From NCBI RefSeq assembly GCF_033958435.1, contig NC_134146.1:29658501-29722500 (forward strand): DNA of 64,000 bases, read 5' to 3'. Both the position numbers and the translations under genes were made by a program. Position 1 is the first letter of the stretch. Every line of letters starts with the position of its first letter. Below the pieces are notes generated by a model, which was not told where the DNA came from, did no database searches, and worked only from the letters and a program-made list of their open reading frames with translations. Shown here piece after piece: positions 46,236 through 58,235 of the stretch. Origin of the DNA: Carettochelys insculpta. Taxonomy: Eukaryota; Chordata; Testudines; Carettochelyidae.

Positions 46236-48049
46236 TACTTTTATCAGTATCAATTCTTTTGAATCTAGGGAAATTTTTGTTATACTAATACAAATCTCAA
46301 CTATACACTTTTTTCAGCTACATGTTCATGCTATTGTGTTATATTTCAGTGTATTTAGCCATCCTATTAACTATATTTCTACTCTGTTAAGTCTTAACTG
46401 GAAAAATACAGGTTAACTTTTTAAAATAATTAGTTGGATTGCTGCATCCCTTTGTTTTATCAGAATGGATCAGGGCTATGTTGTCCATCCCATATCCTTG
46501 TCTCAGTTTTTTTGGTGGCTATTCAAGGTAATGTATTTAAGGAGTAGAATACGCAAGACATCCTTTCAAAGCAAATAAATGCATAAAATACAGTCCTGAA
46601 GATGGGAAGAAACATGGTGCAGAATGTTGTATGTTTCGTTGTCTAGTATAAAGGCCACTGTAAACCTAGCAGTCTTGTCCACCTTTAGCAAAGATTCTGT
46701 GTGTCCTTCATGCTAGTCTTTAAATCCATAAAACTTCCAGTCTTTTCTTTTTATGGTATGGTAAAAAGAAATGAATTAATTTTACCTTCCATTTATGTTT
46801 CTAGCAATAACGATGTTTTAAAATTCTTCTAAAGCAACCACTTACTTAATGGGATATTATTCTTATCCTCAATCAACTAACAAAAGTCACTTGTTACATC
46901 TCTCACCCTGCAAAAAAGGTCGCAAGAAACTTTTTGTAGCTTTGATCTGGACACTCAAATTATGTAAACTTACAAATCTCCTTTTATACATAGAGATATT
47001 TTAAAAAAGTGAACATATTGACCTATAAACAGTTACTATGTGGAAAATACATTAAAATCTTTACCTTAGAATGTAAGCACTGTTCAGTCAGTTACTCAGC
47101 CATTGCATTGTATGGCTATGTGACAAACTCCTACCTGAAATAGAATTGTAAATTGATGTTCAATTTTGTAGAAACTTATTCACCTCCAATAACAATAAAT
47201 AAATGTTACTGAATAATGTTGTGCTATCATTACAAATAAATTCAGACTTTCCTTATTTAATAGTGCCATGAGCATTTAGAAGCATTTTGTAAATTAAACT
47301 CCATTTTATAATTGATAGAAATTGGTATCTGGGTGAATTCATAGTTCTATGTTTTGTGTCATAGAAAATTCACATGTAAGATTAGGAGACATGGAAAAAT
47401 TGAAGAAGGTCTTTTTTGTTTTTAACTATTTTTACTCTTAGGCTGTGTCTATACGACAGCGATCTGTAGTCAGAAGTTACTGTGGAAAGAGATCTTCCAA
47501 CAAAACCTCTGTCGATTGATCATGTCCACACACAAAAGGGATCGAAAAAGTGATCTGCTCTGTTGACAGAGAATGGCCGTGCAGCCTGGCCACTCTCTTG
47601 ACAGAATCAACCCCAGAACCAGTTCAGACAGGGTTCCATGGCTGGCAAGTCCTTCCAGGAGCCCCGGCCAAGAGTGTCATTAAAGGGATTACCTCCATCC
47701 ACCTTCCTTGCCCATGCTGAGACTTGCCTACCTCCACAAGGGACAGCATAGCTAATGCAGGGCTCACAAGCTTTCTGTGAATATTTGATTTTTCTAGTTA
47801 GCCATGGTGCCAGAGTAGCCTCCAGGCTTGTGCTGGACCCACTCCCAGTTGCTTGAGCTGCTGATCACCCTTATCACAGCCTCCTCCACCTCCTCTGTGG
47901 AGGGACACCTGTCACTGTATCAAGGAGCATGCCTTTGGTGCCCCAGGACACCACCCATACCCGCCCTTCCAGGTGACCAGGCAGATCTGGAAGTATACCA
48001 CCAGTTCTGACTGGTGGGACTGGCTGGTCATGGGGCAGTGGGATAACCA

Positions 48050-49229
48050 GCAGTGGCTCCAGAACTTCCACATGAGGAAGGACACCTTCCTGGAGCTCTA
48101 CACCTGACTTGCCCCCACCCTCTGGAAGGAGGACACCCAGATGTGACCCACCACCCTCCTGAAAAAGTGGGTTGTCATCACCCTAAGGAAGCTTGCCACC
48201 CCGAGCAGCTACTGCTGTGTCAGGCACCAGTTTGGCATGGGTAGGTCCACCATTGGGGCTCTCCTCATGTACGTAAGGCACTCCTGGTCTGCAAGTCCTA
48301 CAGGGGGAGGCTGGGGAGGGGAGAGGGGTTCCACCCAAGGGTGACTCTCAGGGAGTGGGGTTGGGGGTGTGAGAGATGGGGTTGAGGAGAAGGGGGGAAG
48401 CCCTGTCCCTAAGGACTCTGCCCTCCCACCCTCACACAGACCTGCTGCTGGGAGAGCAGCCCTGCAGGGGGGCACCCAGAGAGCCCAGGGGAAAGGGGGA
48501 CAGGAGGGGACAGGGGAGCCCACCAGGGACACCCCCTGTCACTCCCTCGTGTGTGTTTGGTCTCTACCCTGTACAGGTATTGACAGCCATCTCACCACCA
48601 TCCTGCTCTGGAGGGTCATCCACATCACAGACCTGGACACAGTTGTGGCTGACTTCACCGCCTAGAGGCCCTGCAACTGCTTCAGTGCAATCAACGGGGC
48701 CCTGCAAGTGCTTCAGTGCAATCAATGGGACACACATCCCCATCCATGCCCCGGATCACAGCACAGCCCAGTACATAAACTGCAAGGGATACTACTCTGT
48801 CATGCTGTGGGCCCTGTTCGATGGTTCCTCAACATTTATGTCAGGTGGTCAGGTCAGGCACATGACAGTTGCGTGTTCTACAATTCTGGCCTGTACTGGA
48901 GGATGGAGGCAGGCACCTATGTCTTCTTCCAGGAGCTGGTGGCCAAGGACATGCAGATATCACTCTACATTGTGGGGGATATCACCCACCCCATCGTAAC
49001 CTGGCTCTTGAGGCCCTACACTGGCCACCTGGACCCTACCCAGGACCTCTTCAACACACACCTCAGCCAGGCACAGAACCAGGCAAAGTATGCCTTTGAC
49101 CATTGGAAGGCATGGGTCAGGTACCTCCTGACCCAACTGGACATGAGGAAACATAATGTTCCCCAACTCGTGGCTGCCTGCTGTGCCCTCCACAACATAG
49201 TGAGGGAACAGTGCCAGACGTGGCTATGA
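48050..49229 (+). pseudogene. PIF/Harbinger DDE transposase pseudogene
   Basis: The N-terminal part (NFHMRKDTFLELYT, then KWVVITLRKLATPSSYCCV) matches the helix-turn-helix region of Harbinger transposases. The nuclease part shows INGTHIPIHAPDH, QYINCKGYYSVMLWALFD, HDSCVFYNSGLYWR, IVGDITHPIVTWLLRPYTG, FNTHLSQAQNQAKYAFDHWK and VPQLVAACCALHNIV. The first catalytic Asp (family IDGTHI) is Asn at 48724-48726. The GD Asp at 48978-48980 is kept. The catalytic Glu (family VE.AF) is Lys at 49086-49088. Stops in the N-terminal half, a 31-bp duplication and a frameshift near 48820-48838 break it further. It acted on DNA excision and insertion; it is now inactive. Confidence 0.88.
48667..48728 (+). repeat. 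31-bp tandem duplication inside the transposase
   Basis: GGCCCTGCAACTGCTTCAG begins at 48667 and recurs at 48698 with one base change, each ending CAATCAAYGGG. It repeats the codons just before the first catalytic residue. Confidence 0.85.
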
Positions 49230-51002
49230 ACAGCTGGGCACAGTTCTCATCCGCCAAGCCCACAGGGATGGGCTGCGAATCTGGGAGGCTGTAAGAAACA
49301 TCTTCTCCTGCGGCCCCCAATGACCCTTCCCAGGACACCATTGGTAGGGGCCTCTGACCCACAGCCCTACCACCTCCCCACCATGACCTCTCCCTTCACC
49401 CATTCACCCCTCCTCAACCCCTCCCCAGTAATGAGAGATGGGGGTGGTGAAAAAATAAACTGGTTACTGAACAATAGAAAAACATGTAAAAGAAATGTTG
49501 TCATAATAAACTATTTACAAAGTGCCAAAAAAGTTAACTATATACAGGACGGGGGTCAGCACAGGGAGGTGGACATCAATCCAGGGAGGGGTTGGGGGGG
49601 CCATGACACCACAGAAGACAAGAACCCTTAATAGCACTGGTCCTGGGATCCCCTCCTGCCGCAAGTTTGGGGTCCCTGTCAGGGCTGCGTTGCGGCCAGG
49701 AGCACAGGGAGGTAGGGGTGGGGTGGGGCTGCAGTGGAGCCAGGCTCTGTGAGGGAAGCAGAGGGGGCCTGAGGGACAGGGGGGCAGACATGGTGGCGGG
49801 GCCTGGGGAGCAGGGAGGGCTGGTAAGGCGGGACGTGGTCAGCAGCCACCATGTCAGTTCCAGAACTGCCAGGGGATGTCCAGTCGGAGTGGGGCCGGGA
49901 GCCATAGGGGTAGAGAGGAACAGCAGCAGCAGTGGTGGGAGCAGGTGTGAGTGGCTTGGCCAACTGGCATCTAGGCAGGACATCAGTTAGTCCCAGGCCT
50001 GCATCTACCATTCCCAATTCTCCCATAGCCGCGACTCCAGGAGTCCATCTGCCTCCTGAGAGCAGCCTCCTACACCCACAGGGTATTGTCTGTGGACTGG
50101 CGATGGCCCCTCCAGCCACAGGCCCACCCTCATGTTGGTGTGGTGCTGTCCCTCTCTGGTGCCGCTCCTGGGCTGCCTGTCTCTGGCTCCAGCCCCAGGG
50201 GCTGGCTGGCCCTGGAGGCATGGTGGGACTGGCCTTATCCTTTGGCAGTACAGCTGTAGAAAGAGAGGATGAGACAAAGGCCCCCAAGGCCCCTCCCTCC
50301 ACCCACTGTGAACAGCAGTCCCCACCCCTGGGCCATAGGAGGTGGTGTCCTAGGAGAGCATGCCTGTGCCCCCTGCAGGGCAGGCTGTGCCACTTGGAAC
50401 CCCGCAATGCCTCAGGGACCATGCTGGCTGCTGTGCCTCTCTGTTCCCCAACACGTCTGCCTGACAGGTTAGCAGCCCAGGGGCACTGTCCAGCAACAGA
50501 GGAGTCCCTGCATGGGTGGCAGGTGAGCTGGGCACCACCTGGCCCTTCCCATGGCCCCCTCACACAGGTGCAACCTGTGGGTGTGCCCATGTGCTGGGCA
50601 GGTGCACTCCTCAGTAGAGTGTGTGGGGTCGGGCCATCACCTGTGTGGCTGGCCCGCTCCCAGCCATGGCAGGAGTGGGTGTTGCCCCCCTACCCTGTGG
50701 CTCTGGGGCTCATGTGGCCTCCCATGTGGCTGGCAGCAGGCTGGTGCCTATTCTGGTGGCTGCCTGCTGGGTGTCATTGGGACACACTGTCATGCATGTG
50801 GTTTCATGAGCTGTGCCTGCAACATGGGGTCCCACCTGAGCCAGCATGGTGAGTTTTGCAGCCTATCCTGTCTGTGCCCACCCCCCGATGTCCTAGGGTG
50901 TGTGACCAGTGGGGTACTCACCAGAGGATACCCCAAGGAAGTCCAGAGATGCCCTGGAAGTTGCTTCACTAGAGGGACCTGAGTCCATTGGTCCCCTGGC
51001 TG

Positions 51003-51440
51003 GACTCAGAATCCGATTTTAGCTTCACTTGGGGATCCAGCAGGAATCCTGGATGCTTTGGCTTCAGCTCCAGCTGTTTGGGGATGAGGCTCCTCTGCCG
51101 TATCAATGGCTTCTTGGCTGGGAACACCATTCTTGTCCCACAGGAACTGGTTGAGCTCACTGTAGTACGGGTAGGTGGCTATCCCTACCCCCAATCTGTG
51201 CTACACATTCTGAACTGAGACATATCCCTGGCAGAGTTCTTTGACCTTGGCCTGCACCTGCTCCATGGTGCAGGCAGTGTGTCCATGCAGCACAAGGACT
51301 GTGGCCAGGCATGCATACCCTAGGGCATTGCATCTCTTGGCCGAGGGATCCAGTAGCATGGCCTCCTCACTCCAGAGGCCCAGGAGGTCCTGCAGCTCAG
51401 GGCCAAACCACGATGGTGCCTACTTCTTCAACTCCTGGAG
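51003..51440 (-). pseudogene. Harbinger Myb/SANT-like DNA-binding protein pseudogene
   Basis: On the minus strand, LQDLLGLWSEEAML, then RCNALGYACLATVLVLHGHT and TMEQVQAKVKELC form a trihelix Myb/SANT-like domain. The family continues with a short basic linker and a PYYSEL box, seen here as ATYPYYSELNQFL in a neighbouring frame, then an acidic Glu/Pro/Ser stretch (EAIDTAEEPHPQTAGAEA). A stop precedes the domain and a stop separates it from the PYYSEL box. In autonomous Harbingers this protein binds DNA and carries the transposase to the nucleus and target. It is dead here. Confidence 0.75.
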
Positions 51441-52932
51441 TGGGTCCTCTCAGGCAGGTCCTGTGAGGCGCCATGGAGGTCCCAGGCCACCTCTGCTATT
51501 TTTTCTTAGTCTCATGGTCTGGCTGAGAGGGCATGGAGCTAGCAGCATGTGGCTTTGCTGCTCGCACATGCTTAGCTTCCTACCACAGGGTTTTCGGGGT
51601 TCCATGCAGCTTTAAGAGTATCTGGAGGCATCATAGAGCTGTGATTGCTGTGGACAGGGTGTTCCTCAGTCAGCTGGCTGCTGCCATGGAGGACTGTTCT
51701 GTCTAGAAGCCCCTCCCACCCTCTGGAGCATCCACACTTGTTTTTGTCAACAGACTCTTGGCAAAACTGTTCAACCTCATGGGGCTCAGGCAGAAGTCTG
51801 TCGATGAAAGTGCCTAGTTCTGTCAACACACTGGCGACGATGCATTTTTAATGTGGACACTTTGTGAGTTTTGTCAAGAAAATGGGGTTTTGTTGAGAAA
51901 ACTCTCTAGTGTAGGTAGAGCCTTAGTTTTTTGGTATGGAATATTTCAAAGTATGATTTTTTTTTTTTTAACATTTCATTTTGATCCTGGTTTGATAGTG
52001 GGCCAGTATTGTTTAAAATCAGGTGCCTGAACTTTGGTTCCTGACCCATCATTTAGGCACCTAAATAAGTGGCTTGATTTTCAAAAGCACTGAATATTCA
52101 GCACCACTTCAGTGGGAGTTAAGCAACATTATTATATTCTTTTCATAACACTCTTTAACAAAATTACTATGGTTATCTCGCTGTCTAAAAGAGAAATTCT
52201 GACAGGTGTATATATCAGTGAGAGAGAGTGATGTGGCATAACAGCATTATTTCGAACATCTGCATTATTCATGTGTAACAAAGATGTGAAGTCCTGATGC
52301 AATGGCTATGGCGATCAATTTTAGTCTTTCTGTTGAATTCAGTGGACCTTGATAAAGCCCTGAGTGAGTTAGTCAGCTCATCCCAAACTAGTTTTAAATC
52401 AAAATTCTTATTATCCGTGATCATAATGTATTCTATATATGCCACATTTTGTTAAAAAAAATATTTCAGAACTGTTTTAGTTGATTGATAGAATTTGTAT
52501 TGGTACTGTTTCTTTTTATTTGTTTTAATCCTTCAGTTTGGAAAACCGGGTATCTTAGTTACTGTGAATCCAATTGTACGCTACTTGGAAGGAGTACGTG
52601 AAAATATCTCATCTCATCAAAAGTCTAAAATAACTTTTTCTGTGACATAAGTACCACAGTGTTAATTATTTTATCTTGGGATAAGAAATTATTCCATGGT
52701 CCTTTTGTGAAGCTGGAAATTTCCCTTTTCTAAGGAAATAATGTTCTAATTTCTCAATATGCATGGGTGAGGTAATGGAGCTTACAACTGTAATTTTTCT
52801 AAGTATAGAAAAGATATTACTATTTCCAGCCTGAATCTGCTTATCCAGGCCTCAGGTGGCTGTAATTTTAGGAAGAAATTATATATGCCTGGGAGGACAA
52901 TACACTTCTCTGTCAGGTGTTTTTTTTGTTTT

Positions 52933-52938
<6 letters not shown>

Positions 52939-52966
<28 letters not shown>
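52939..52966. repeat. (GT)n microsatellite
   Basis: An uninterrupted GT run of about 14 units. Confidence 0.95.
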
Positions 52967-52969
<3 letters not shown>

Positions 52970-55824
52970 AAATGGCAGCTGTTTGAAGCTATTCGGAAGT
53001 TTAGAGAGTTACAATAAGACCTGAGAAGGCTGATTAATGGATAGGCAAATATGAAGATAGACTTTCAGAGATTCATGACAGGAATTGCATGGCTCTGCAG
53101 TTTATCAAATGGATAACATCTGCATACAAGTGGCATGTACCTTGAGATTTGTGTTGATAATTACACCTTGGCTATATCACAAAGGTTTAGCTAACAGAAT
53201 GGGTAAGGTCATATGTTTTGTTGGACTAACTTCTGTTTGCAAAAAAGATGTGTTTTGAGCCTCAGGAACTCTTCTTTGGATCACATGGCACACAGCTACA
53301 CTGCATATGCAATCACAGATTGTTTTTTGGGGATCCCAGGAGTAGGAATTATTTGTAAAATTCCCTGTGTAGACATGAATTTAATGCAGGACTAAGATCC
53401 CTCTTTTTCATTCTTTACTGATTGATTGGAGTCTCTAGCTCTGATACGAGAACTTGTCATGGACATCTGAATTTTTCCTACAAGTGTTTAGTAAGAGATA
53501 GACTAACACTTTCAGAGAAAACATTTAAAATGCTGCTTTCTTGAGGTATGGCTGTGGTTCCTAACTGCAACTGAAGCAACATTTTTCAGGCAGCCATACC
53601 CATTTCCATCCCTGCTCTCTCATCCTTTGTCTCACCAAATGAAGCAGGGAATGACTGGAAATGTGGAAGACAAGGAGTGCATGGTTATAAGAGGGTTTGC
53701 AATGTTGACCCAGTATTAGGAAGCCCAGTGTCTGTGTAGTGAGGCATCAGCACACCTAACGCTGCTGGATGTTGCTTTCCTCATGTCCCAGGGGAATCCC
53801 TATTGCATCAGTGCCTCAAAACAGAGAGGTCAGATCCCCTATGCCAGACATCCCTCCACACATCCCACTCATTTGTCACTGAGTCTCCTTTCCCCATCTC
53901 ACTCTAATACCTATTTCCTTCCTTTAGTTTCTACCTTGGTTCATCTGCAATGGCACCAGTGATGAGTGAAAATGTAGAGGGAGACTGGGGGTTGAATGGA
54001 AATGGTAGGAGAGTGGGATGTAGGTTGAGAGTCATATCCAGGAAGAGTACTGTGGGAAGACATGGAAAGAAGTAAGACTGATTAAAAAGGAGCTTGGGGG
54101 AGCACCTGAGTTGTTATGTAGGAGCCATAAAGAAGGAGTACAGTAGCATGTGAAGCAAGTACTCATGGAAAACTTCGGGCCTTTGTAACATGGCTCAGAG
54201 ACAAGAATACATATGATCAACACAGATAACTGTCAAAGTTGATACAGATTTCTTATTTTTTAAAAAAATCCCTCAAACAAAACCATTGAGTAGTTAAGGT
54301 TTCTCTTGGGTACATACCACTAACGAAACCACAAAAACCAGGAAATAGCTAATTAATTCTTACCAACCCTTGCAACTTATAACCATGATTTCACCATCTT
54401 CACATTTGCTTACCCACCACTTAAATGCTTCCTCCCTTCTGCATCATCCAAAACATTCAGCCTTAATTTCCATCACACCATCAGCTATTCAAAAACATAC
54501 ATCACTACATCACCCCAATAGCACCACTTCACTAGATCTGCCAAAGCGGCCACTGCTAGATTGATCTTATAGCATCAAACTCCATTGTAGTGCAGATGTA
54601 GCCTCAGTCACATTTCTTAGTATGGTGCTCAGTGGCCTAATCCACAAGTGAATTGAGCTGATGAGAAAATCTCAGTGCACCATGGCCATTTTGCATTATT
54701 GTTTCTCAAGAAGCTAAGTAAAAATCATACAGCAAGGATGTGACATTTGCGAATTTAACATTTGCAAATTCAGTTATTTGCGAGTGGCTCATCATCCCCT
54801 GCATTGTTGCTGCCCCTGGGGCATGAGGCACCATAGCCACCTGTGCAGTGCTTCTGGAGCTGCTGCGGGGTACCCACACCACCCATGCGAAATTCAACAT
54901 TCGCGAGGAGTCTCAGTATGAACCCTCATGAATGCTGTGACCCTACTGTACTATATAAATGACTTCTTGGTATCTTTTTAATAAGAAAACAATGTGTTTA
55001 ATTTACTTTGTCCTGTAATTTGATAAGATGAATTGGGTCTTTTCTGTTTGTTAGTCTTCATGTCTGACTCCATTTGAAATATGTTTGCTTTCTTGTGTAG
55101 TATATATTTGTTCTTGTTTGGCACTTTTGCTGATCATATTTAAAGTTTATTTCCTGAATGAATTTTGGAGAGGTTAGCATGAATATAATTTAGGATGAGT
55201 TTGCTTTCCGCCTTTGAGTTGGCAGTGTGATTATTCTCCATTACAAAGACAAGAGTTTTTCTTTCTCTTCTACTCCAGGGCTCACTTAGTCTATTTGCGT
55301 CACTCTGTAGAAGGATTTTGTTTTTTAATCCTTAATCTGGTACTGAACACTGGGTTGTAAAATAAATCCATCTGTCATCTGACCTTTGACATATATGTGC
55401 AGTATAGGTAAAGATGGTAAAAAGGTAACCATTTAGGGAGTCATTTCAAAGTTAATTTAGTGCTCCTACAGAAGCCAACCTGAATCTTGACCCAGGGTCT
55501 TCTTTCCAGAGCCAGCCAACACCTGGCAGTGCTCTACCTCAAAAAAGCCACTTGCTGTTTTTTATAATTATCTGATCCCTAGCTGGGAGGCCACTGATCT
55601 AGCACACTAGACTGTGCCCAACTACTCTTAACGGGGTGGCCAGCCTGTGAAAGAGCCATACCCCTTTCTTTGTCTTTCTGTTTATTTAAATCCCTTTTAA
55701 CAAAATCCTTCCACAAATAATAAACACTAAAAAATAGTATTGTGGAAGTAAAATGACATGCAGACCATCATATTGTTCATTCTGATTCCATGTTATATTT
55801 CTTTTTCACAAGCCTTTGTCAGTC

Positions 55825-55945
55825 TTGCCTATTTAGATTGTAAGCTGTTTGCATCAGGAACCGTCTCTTGCTTCTTTATGTGGTGCCCAGGACAATGGGG
55901 CCTAACACTTGTTTGGGCTTCTAAGTACTACTGCATTAATAATAA
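55825..55945 (+). repeat. Ancient MIR/L3-like amniote repeat
   Basis: AGATTGTAAGCTGTTTGCATC, AGGAACCGTCTCTTGCTTC and CCCAGGACAATGGGGCCTAA followed by AATAATAATAA form the well-known tail of an old amniote repeat. Opposite orientation to 29505-29645. Confidence 0.7.
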
Positions 55946-56468
55946 TAATCATAATAGCAGCCATGAATCAGAGTGAGACCACTATTTTATTTCACATAGT
56001 CCCCCCACCTACAAATCTTAAATTAGAAATTTTGAACCTAAGGATCACTAGTACATCAGCTGACAGTAGTTGCTAAGGATCTTCCACCAATTGGTGATAA
56101 ACAGGGGCATTGCAAACACTCATCCTTTAGTTCTGGTTTAAGTCCTTGATTCCAGCAAAGCAGTGATTTAGTAGGACTACTTGTGCACTTAAAGTTACAT
56201 GTATGCTTCATTTCTAAGCCTTTTTGAGGCAGAATTAAATATGCATGTCTGTGTGTGTTCAGTGTACAGTGAGAGATACACAGAGAGCATGATAATGCCA
56301 TGATTTAATAAATTTCCCTGGAGGGAAGTTTTTCATGGTGTTCAACTAAAATAAAAAACACAAATTTACAAGTTCAATTAAATTAGCAAATAAAATCCAA
56401 ATAATTTAATAAGTAAAGGCTTTGAATTATTGGGGCTAATGTAAGCTTTATGAATTGTTATATTTTAG

Positions 56469-56546
56469 GATGAAATCAAAGGAAGTTGACAACTATCAAA
56501 ATGAACTTCAAAAGATAGAGTATGAAAATGGACTGTCTAAATCCAG
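56469..56546 (+). CDS. Coiled-coil gene, exon 5
   Basis: A 78-nt exon after a GTTATATTTTAG acceptor. It encodes about 26 residues, MKSKEVDNYQNELQKIEYEN and a short end. The start phase completes the Met codon from exon 4, and the end phase is completed by exon 6 to Arg. The donor reads AG|GTTTAT, which is weak because it lacks the usual purine at +3 and the G at +5. The frame stays open for about 50 bases past it before a stop. The next intron is only 312 bp, which may help exons 5 and 6 to be recognised together. Weak donor plus short intron makes retention or skipping plausible (inference). Confidence 0.75.
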
Positions 56547-56820
56547 GTTTATTTCAGAATTATTTTATATAAACGTGTTATTTGTGTGTATGTGAGAGAA
56601 AGATCAAATTATTTTAATTTTAATTATTTTAATAGTGCTTTTTAATCACAGATCTTTTGGTACTTTTAGTTTATTTTTTTTTACTGAATTATATTTGAAT
56701 GATCATTCTAGTTAACTTCACAAAGAATGTTCTAAGGCCTCTTTTTCCTTTATTTTTTATCTTTTTATTATATTTTCTTTTAACTAAAGAAAAATGTGTC
56801 AGCTGTAATATTTTGGTGGT

Positions 56821-56821
<1 letters not shown>

Positions 56822-56855
<34 letters not shown>
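56822..56855. repeat. (TTA)n microsatellite abutting the exon 6 splice site
   Basis: About eleven TTA units end three bases before the acceptor AG at 56857-56858, taking the place of the pyrimidine tract. Confidence 0.95.
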
Positions 56856-56858
56856 TAG

Positions 56859-57062
56859 ACTTACTAAAGATCTAAAAGAAAAAGAAGAGTCTCTGCTAGT
56901 TTGCCAACAAGTATGCAAACGTTTACAGGAAGAAGTAGCAGAGAAAGAAAGGCAAGAAAAAGATCTAAAAAGAAGAACCAGTTACTCAGAGAGTGAACTG
57001 GAAACAATTAAAAGTCTTCTTAGAGAGAGAGAGGAAGACGTGGTAGTACTGAAACAAGAAAG
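56859..57062 (+). CDS. Coiled-coil gene, exon 6
   Basis: A 204-nt exon, the longest seen, encoding 67 full codons from LTKDLKEKEESLLVCQQVCK through repeated Glu/Lys/Arg heptads to VLKQER. The acceptor is TTATTTAG and the donor AG|GTAATC. Both junction codons are Arg. The segment is strongly charged with regular leucines, so a continuous coiled coil is expected. A (TTA)n microsatellite occupies almost the whole 3' end of the upstream intron and replaces the usual pyrimidine tract. The next intron is about 4.1 kb and holds a MITE, Penelope and DIRS remnants. Confidence 0.88.
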
Positions 57063-57221
57063 GTAATCAGAAATGACTCATCATGTATAGTTTTTTATAG
57101 TTTGATTTTTCCGTCTTGATTTTCTTTCTGAGAATACCTTGGACTAAAAAGTCCCCTAAAAGTTAAATCGTTAGACTGCCGTATTTTATTTATAAAAGTT
57201 ATATAATCATTGTAACATTAT

Positions 57222-57638
57222 GGCTGTGTCTACACTTGGCCAAAATTTCAAAAGGGCCATGCTAATGGCCAAATTGGAGAATACTAATGAGACACTGAAG
57301 TGAATATTCAGCGCTTCATTAGCATGCTGCCAGCCGCAACATTTCAAAAGTGCCACGTTTCGATTGCACGTGGCTTGTCTACACGGGCCTTTTCAAAAGG
57401 ACCCTGCAAATGTCAAAATTCCCTTATTCCTACCAGGGGATTTCGATGTTTGCAGGATACTTTCAAAAAGGGCCCTGTGTAGACGAGCCCACACGATCTA
57501 AATGCTGCACTTTCAAAGTGCCATGGCTGGCAGCATGCTAATGAGGTGCTTAATATTCCTTTCAGTGCCTCATTAGTTTTCTCTGATTTGGCCATTAGCA
57601 TGGTCCTTTCGAAATTTTGGCCAAGTGTAGACACAGCC
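57222..57638. mobile_element. Palindromic MITE in intron 6, 417 bp, TAT flanks
   Basis: Ends GGCTGTGTCTACACTTGGCC and GGCCAAGTGTAGACACAGCC are near-perfect complements. TAT lies on both sides (57219-57221, 57639-57641). Inner arms AAAATTTCAAAAGGGCCATGC and GCATGGTCCTTTCGAAATTTT continue the palindrome. Confidence 0.85.
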
Positions 57639-57692
57639 TATGTGAAGTATGTGCTTAATGTAATCTAATGTAAAAGATCATGCTACACTATC

Positions 57693-58235
57693 ATAAAATA
57701 AAAAAGCAGTAATGTAGCACTTTAAAGACTAACAAAATAATTTATAAGGTGAGCTTTCGTGGGACAGACCCACTGCTTCAGACCGTAGCCATACCAGAAC
57801 AGACTCAATATTTGAGGCATAGAGAACCAAAAATAGTCATCAAGGTTGACCAAATCAGCAAAAAATTATCAAGGTGAGCAAATCAGAGAGTAGAGGGGCG
57901 GGTGGTAGGGGGAGTCAAGAATTAGATTAAGCCAAGTATGCAAAAGAGCCCCTATAATGATCCAGAAAATTCACATCCTGGTTCAAACCACATGTTAATG
58001 TGTCGAATTTGAATATAAAAGGGAGTTCAGCAGCCTCTTTTTCCAAAGTAGTGTGTAAATTCTTCTTCAGTAAGACTCAATCTCTTAAGTCGTTAACAGA
58101 ATGGCCCACTCCATTAAAATGTCGGCTGACCAGTTTGTGGATCTGGAGTGTTTTTATGTCTGTTTTGTGCCCATTAACTCTTTGTCTAAGAGAGTTTGAA
58201 GTCTGTCCAATGTACAAAGCATCATATCATAAAAT
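57693..58235 (-). mobile_element. Penelope-like element remnant with GIY-YIG endonuclease end and 3' tail
   Basis: The minus translation gives DALYIGQTSNSLRQRVNGHK, then KLVSRHFNGVGHSVNDLRD, a stop, and EKEAAELPFIF, GLNQDVNFLDHY. This is the GIY-YIG-type nuclease layout (LY.GQT...LR.R..GH) of Penelope-like elements, followed by the family's terminal text CACGAAAGCTCACC and TTGTTAGTCTTTAAAGTGC. The reverse transcriptase is missing, so it is 5'-truncated. One stop breaks the nuclease. Confidence 0.7.

Larger units (their letters stand above)
47441..51922. mobile_element. Full-length but decayed PIF/Harbinger transposon, 4482 bp
   Basis: Ends GGCTGTGTCTATACGAC and CTAGTGTAGGTAGAGCC are inverted repeats. 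TTA flanks both sides (47438-47440 and 51923-51925), the known Harbinger target. It carries remnants of both proteins of an autonomous element: a DDE transposase on + and a Myb/SANT-like protein on -, convergent. Its GC content is well above the surrounding intron. The centre, about 49230-51000, is GC-rich with long chance frames on both strands. Confidence 0.88.
51926..56468. other. Intron 4 right part
   Basis: Besides the (GT)n at 52939-52966 and the MIR-like copy at 55825-55945, no transposon terminus or exon is recognised. Frames here are short and lack heptads. Confidence 0.4.

Noticed and set aside
49679..50852. Overlapping 303- and 306-codon frames on opposite strands
   Set aside because: They lie in the GC-rich centre of the Harbinger element, where stops are rare; neither has a domain. 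Composition explains them.
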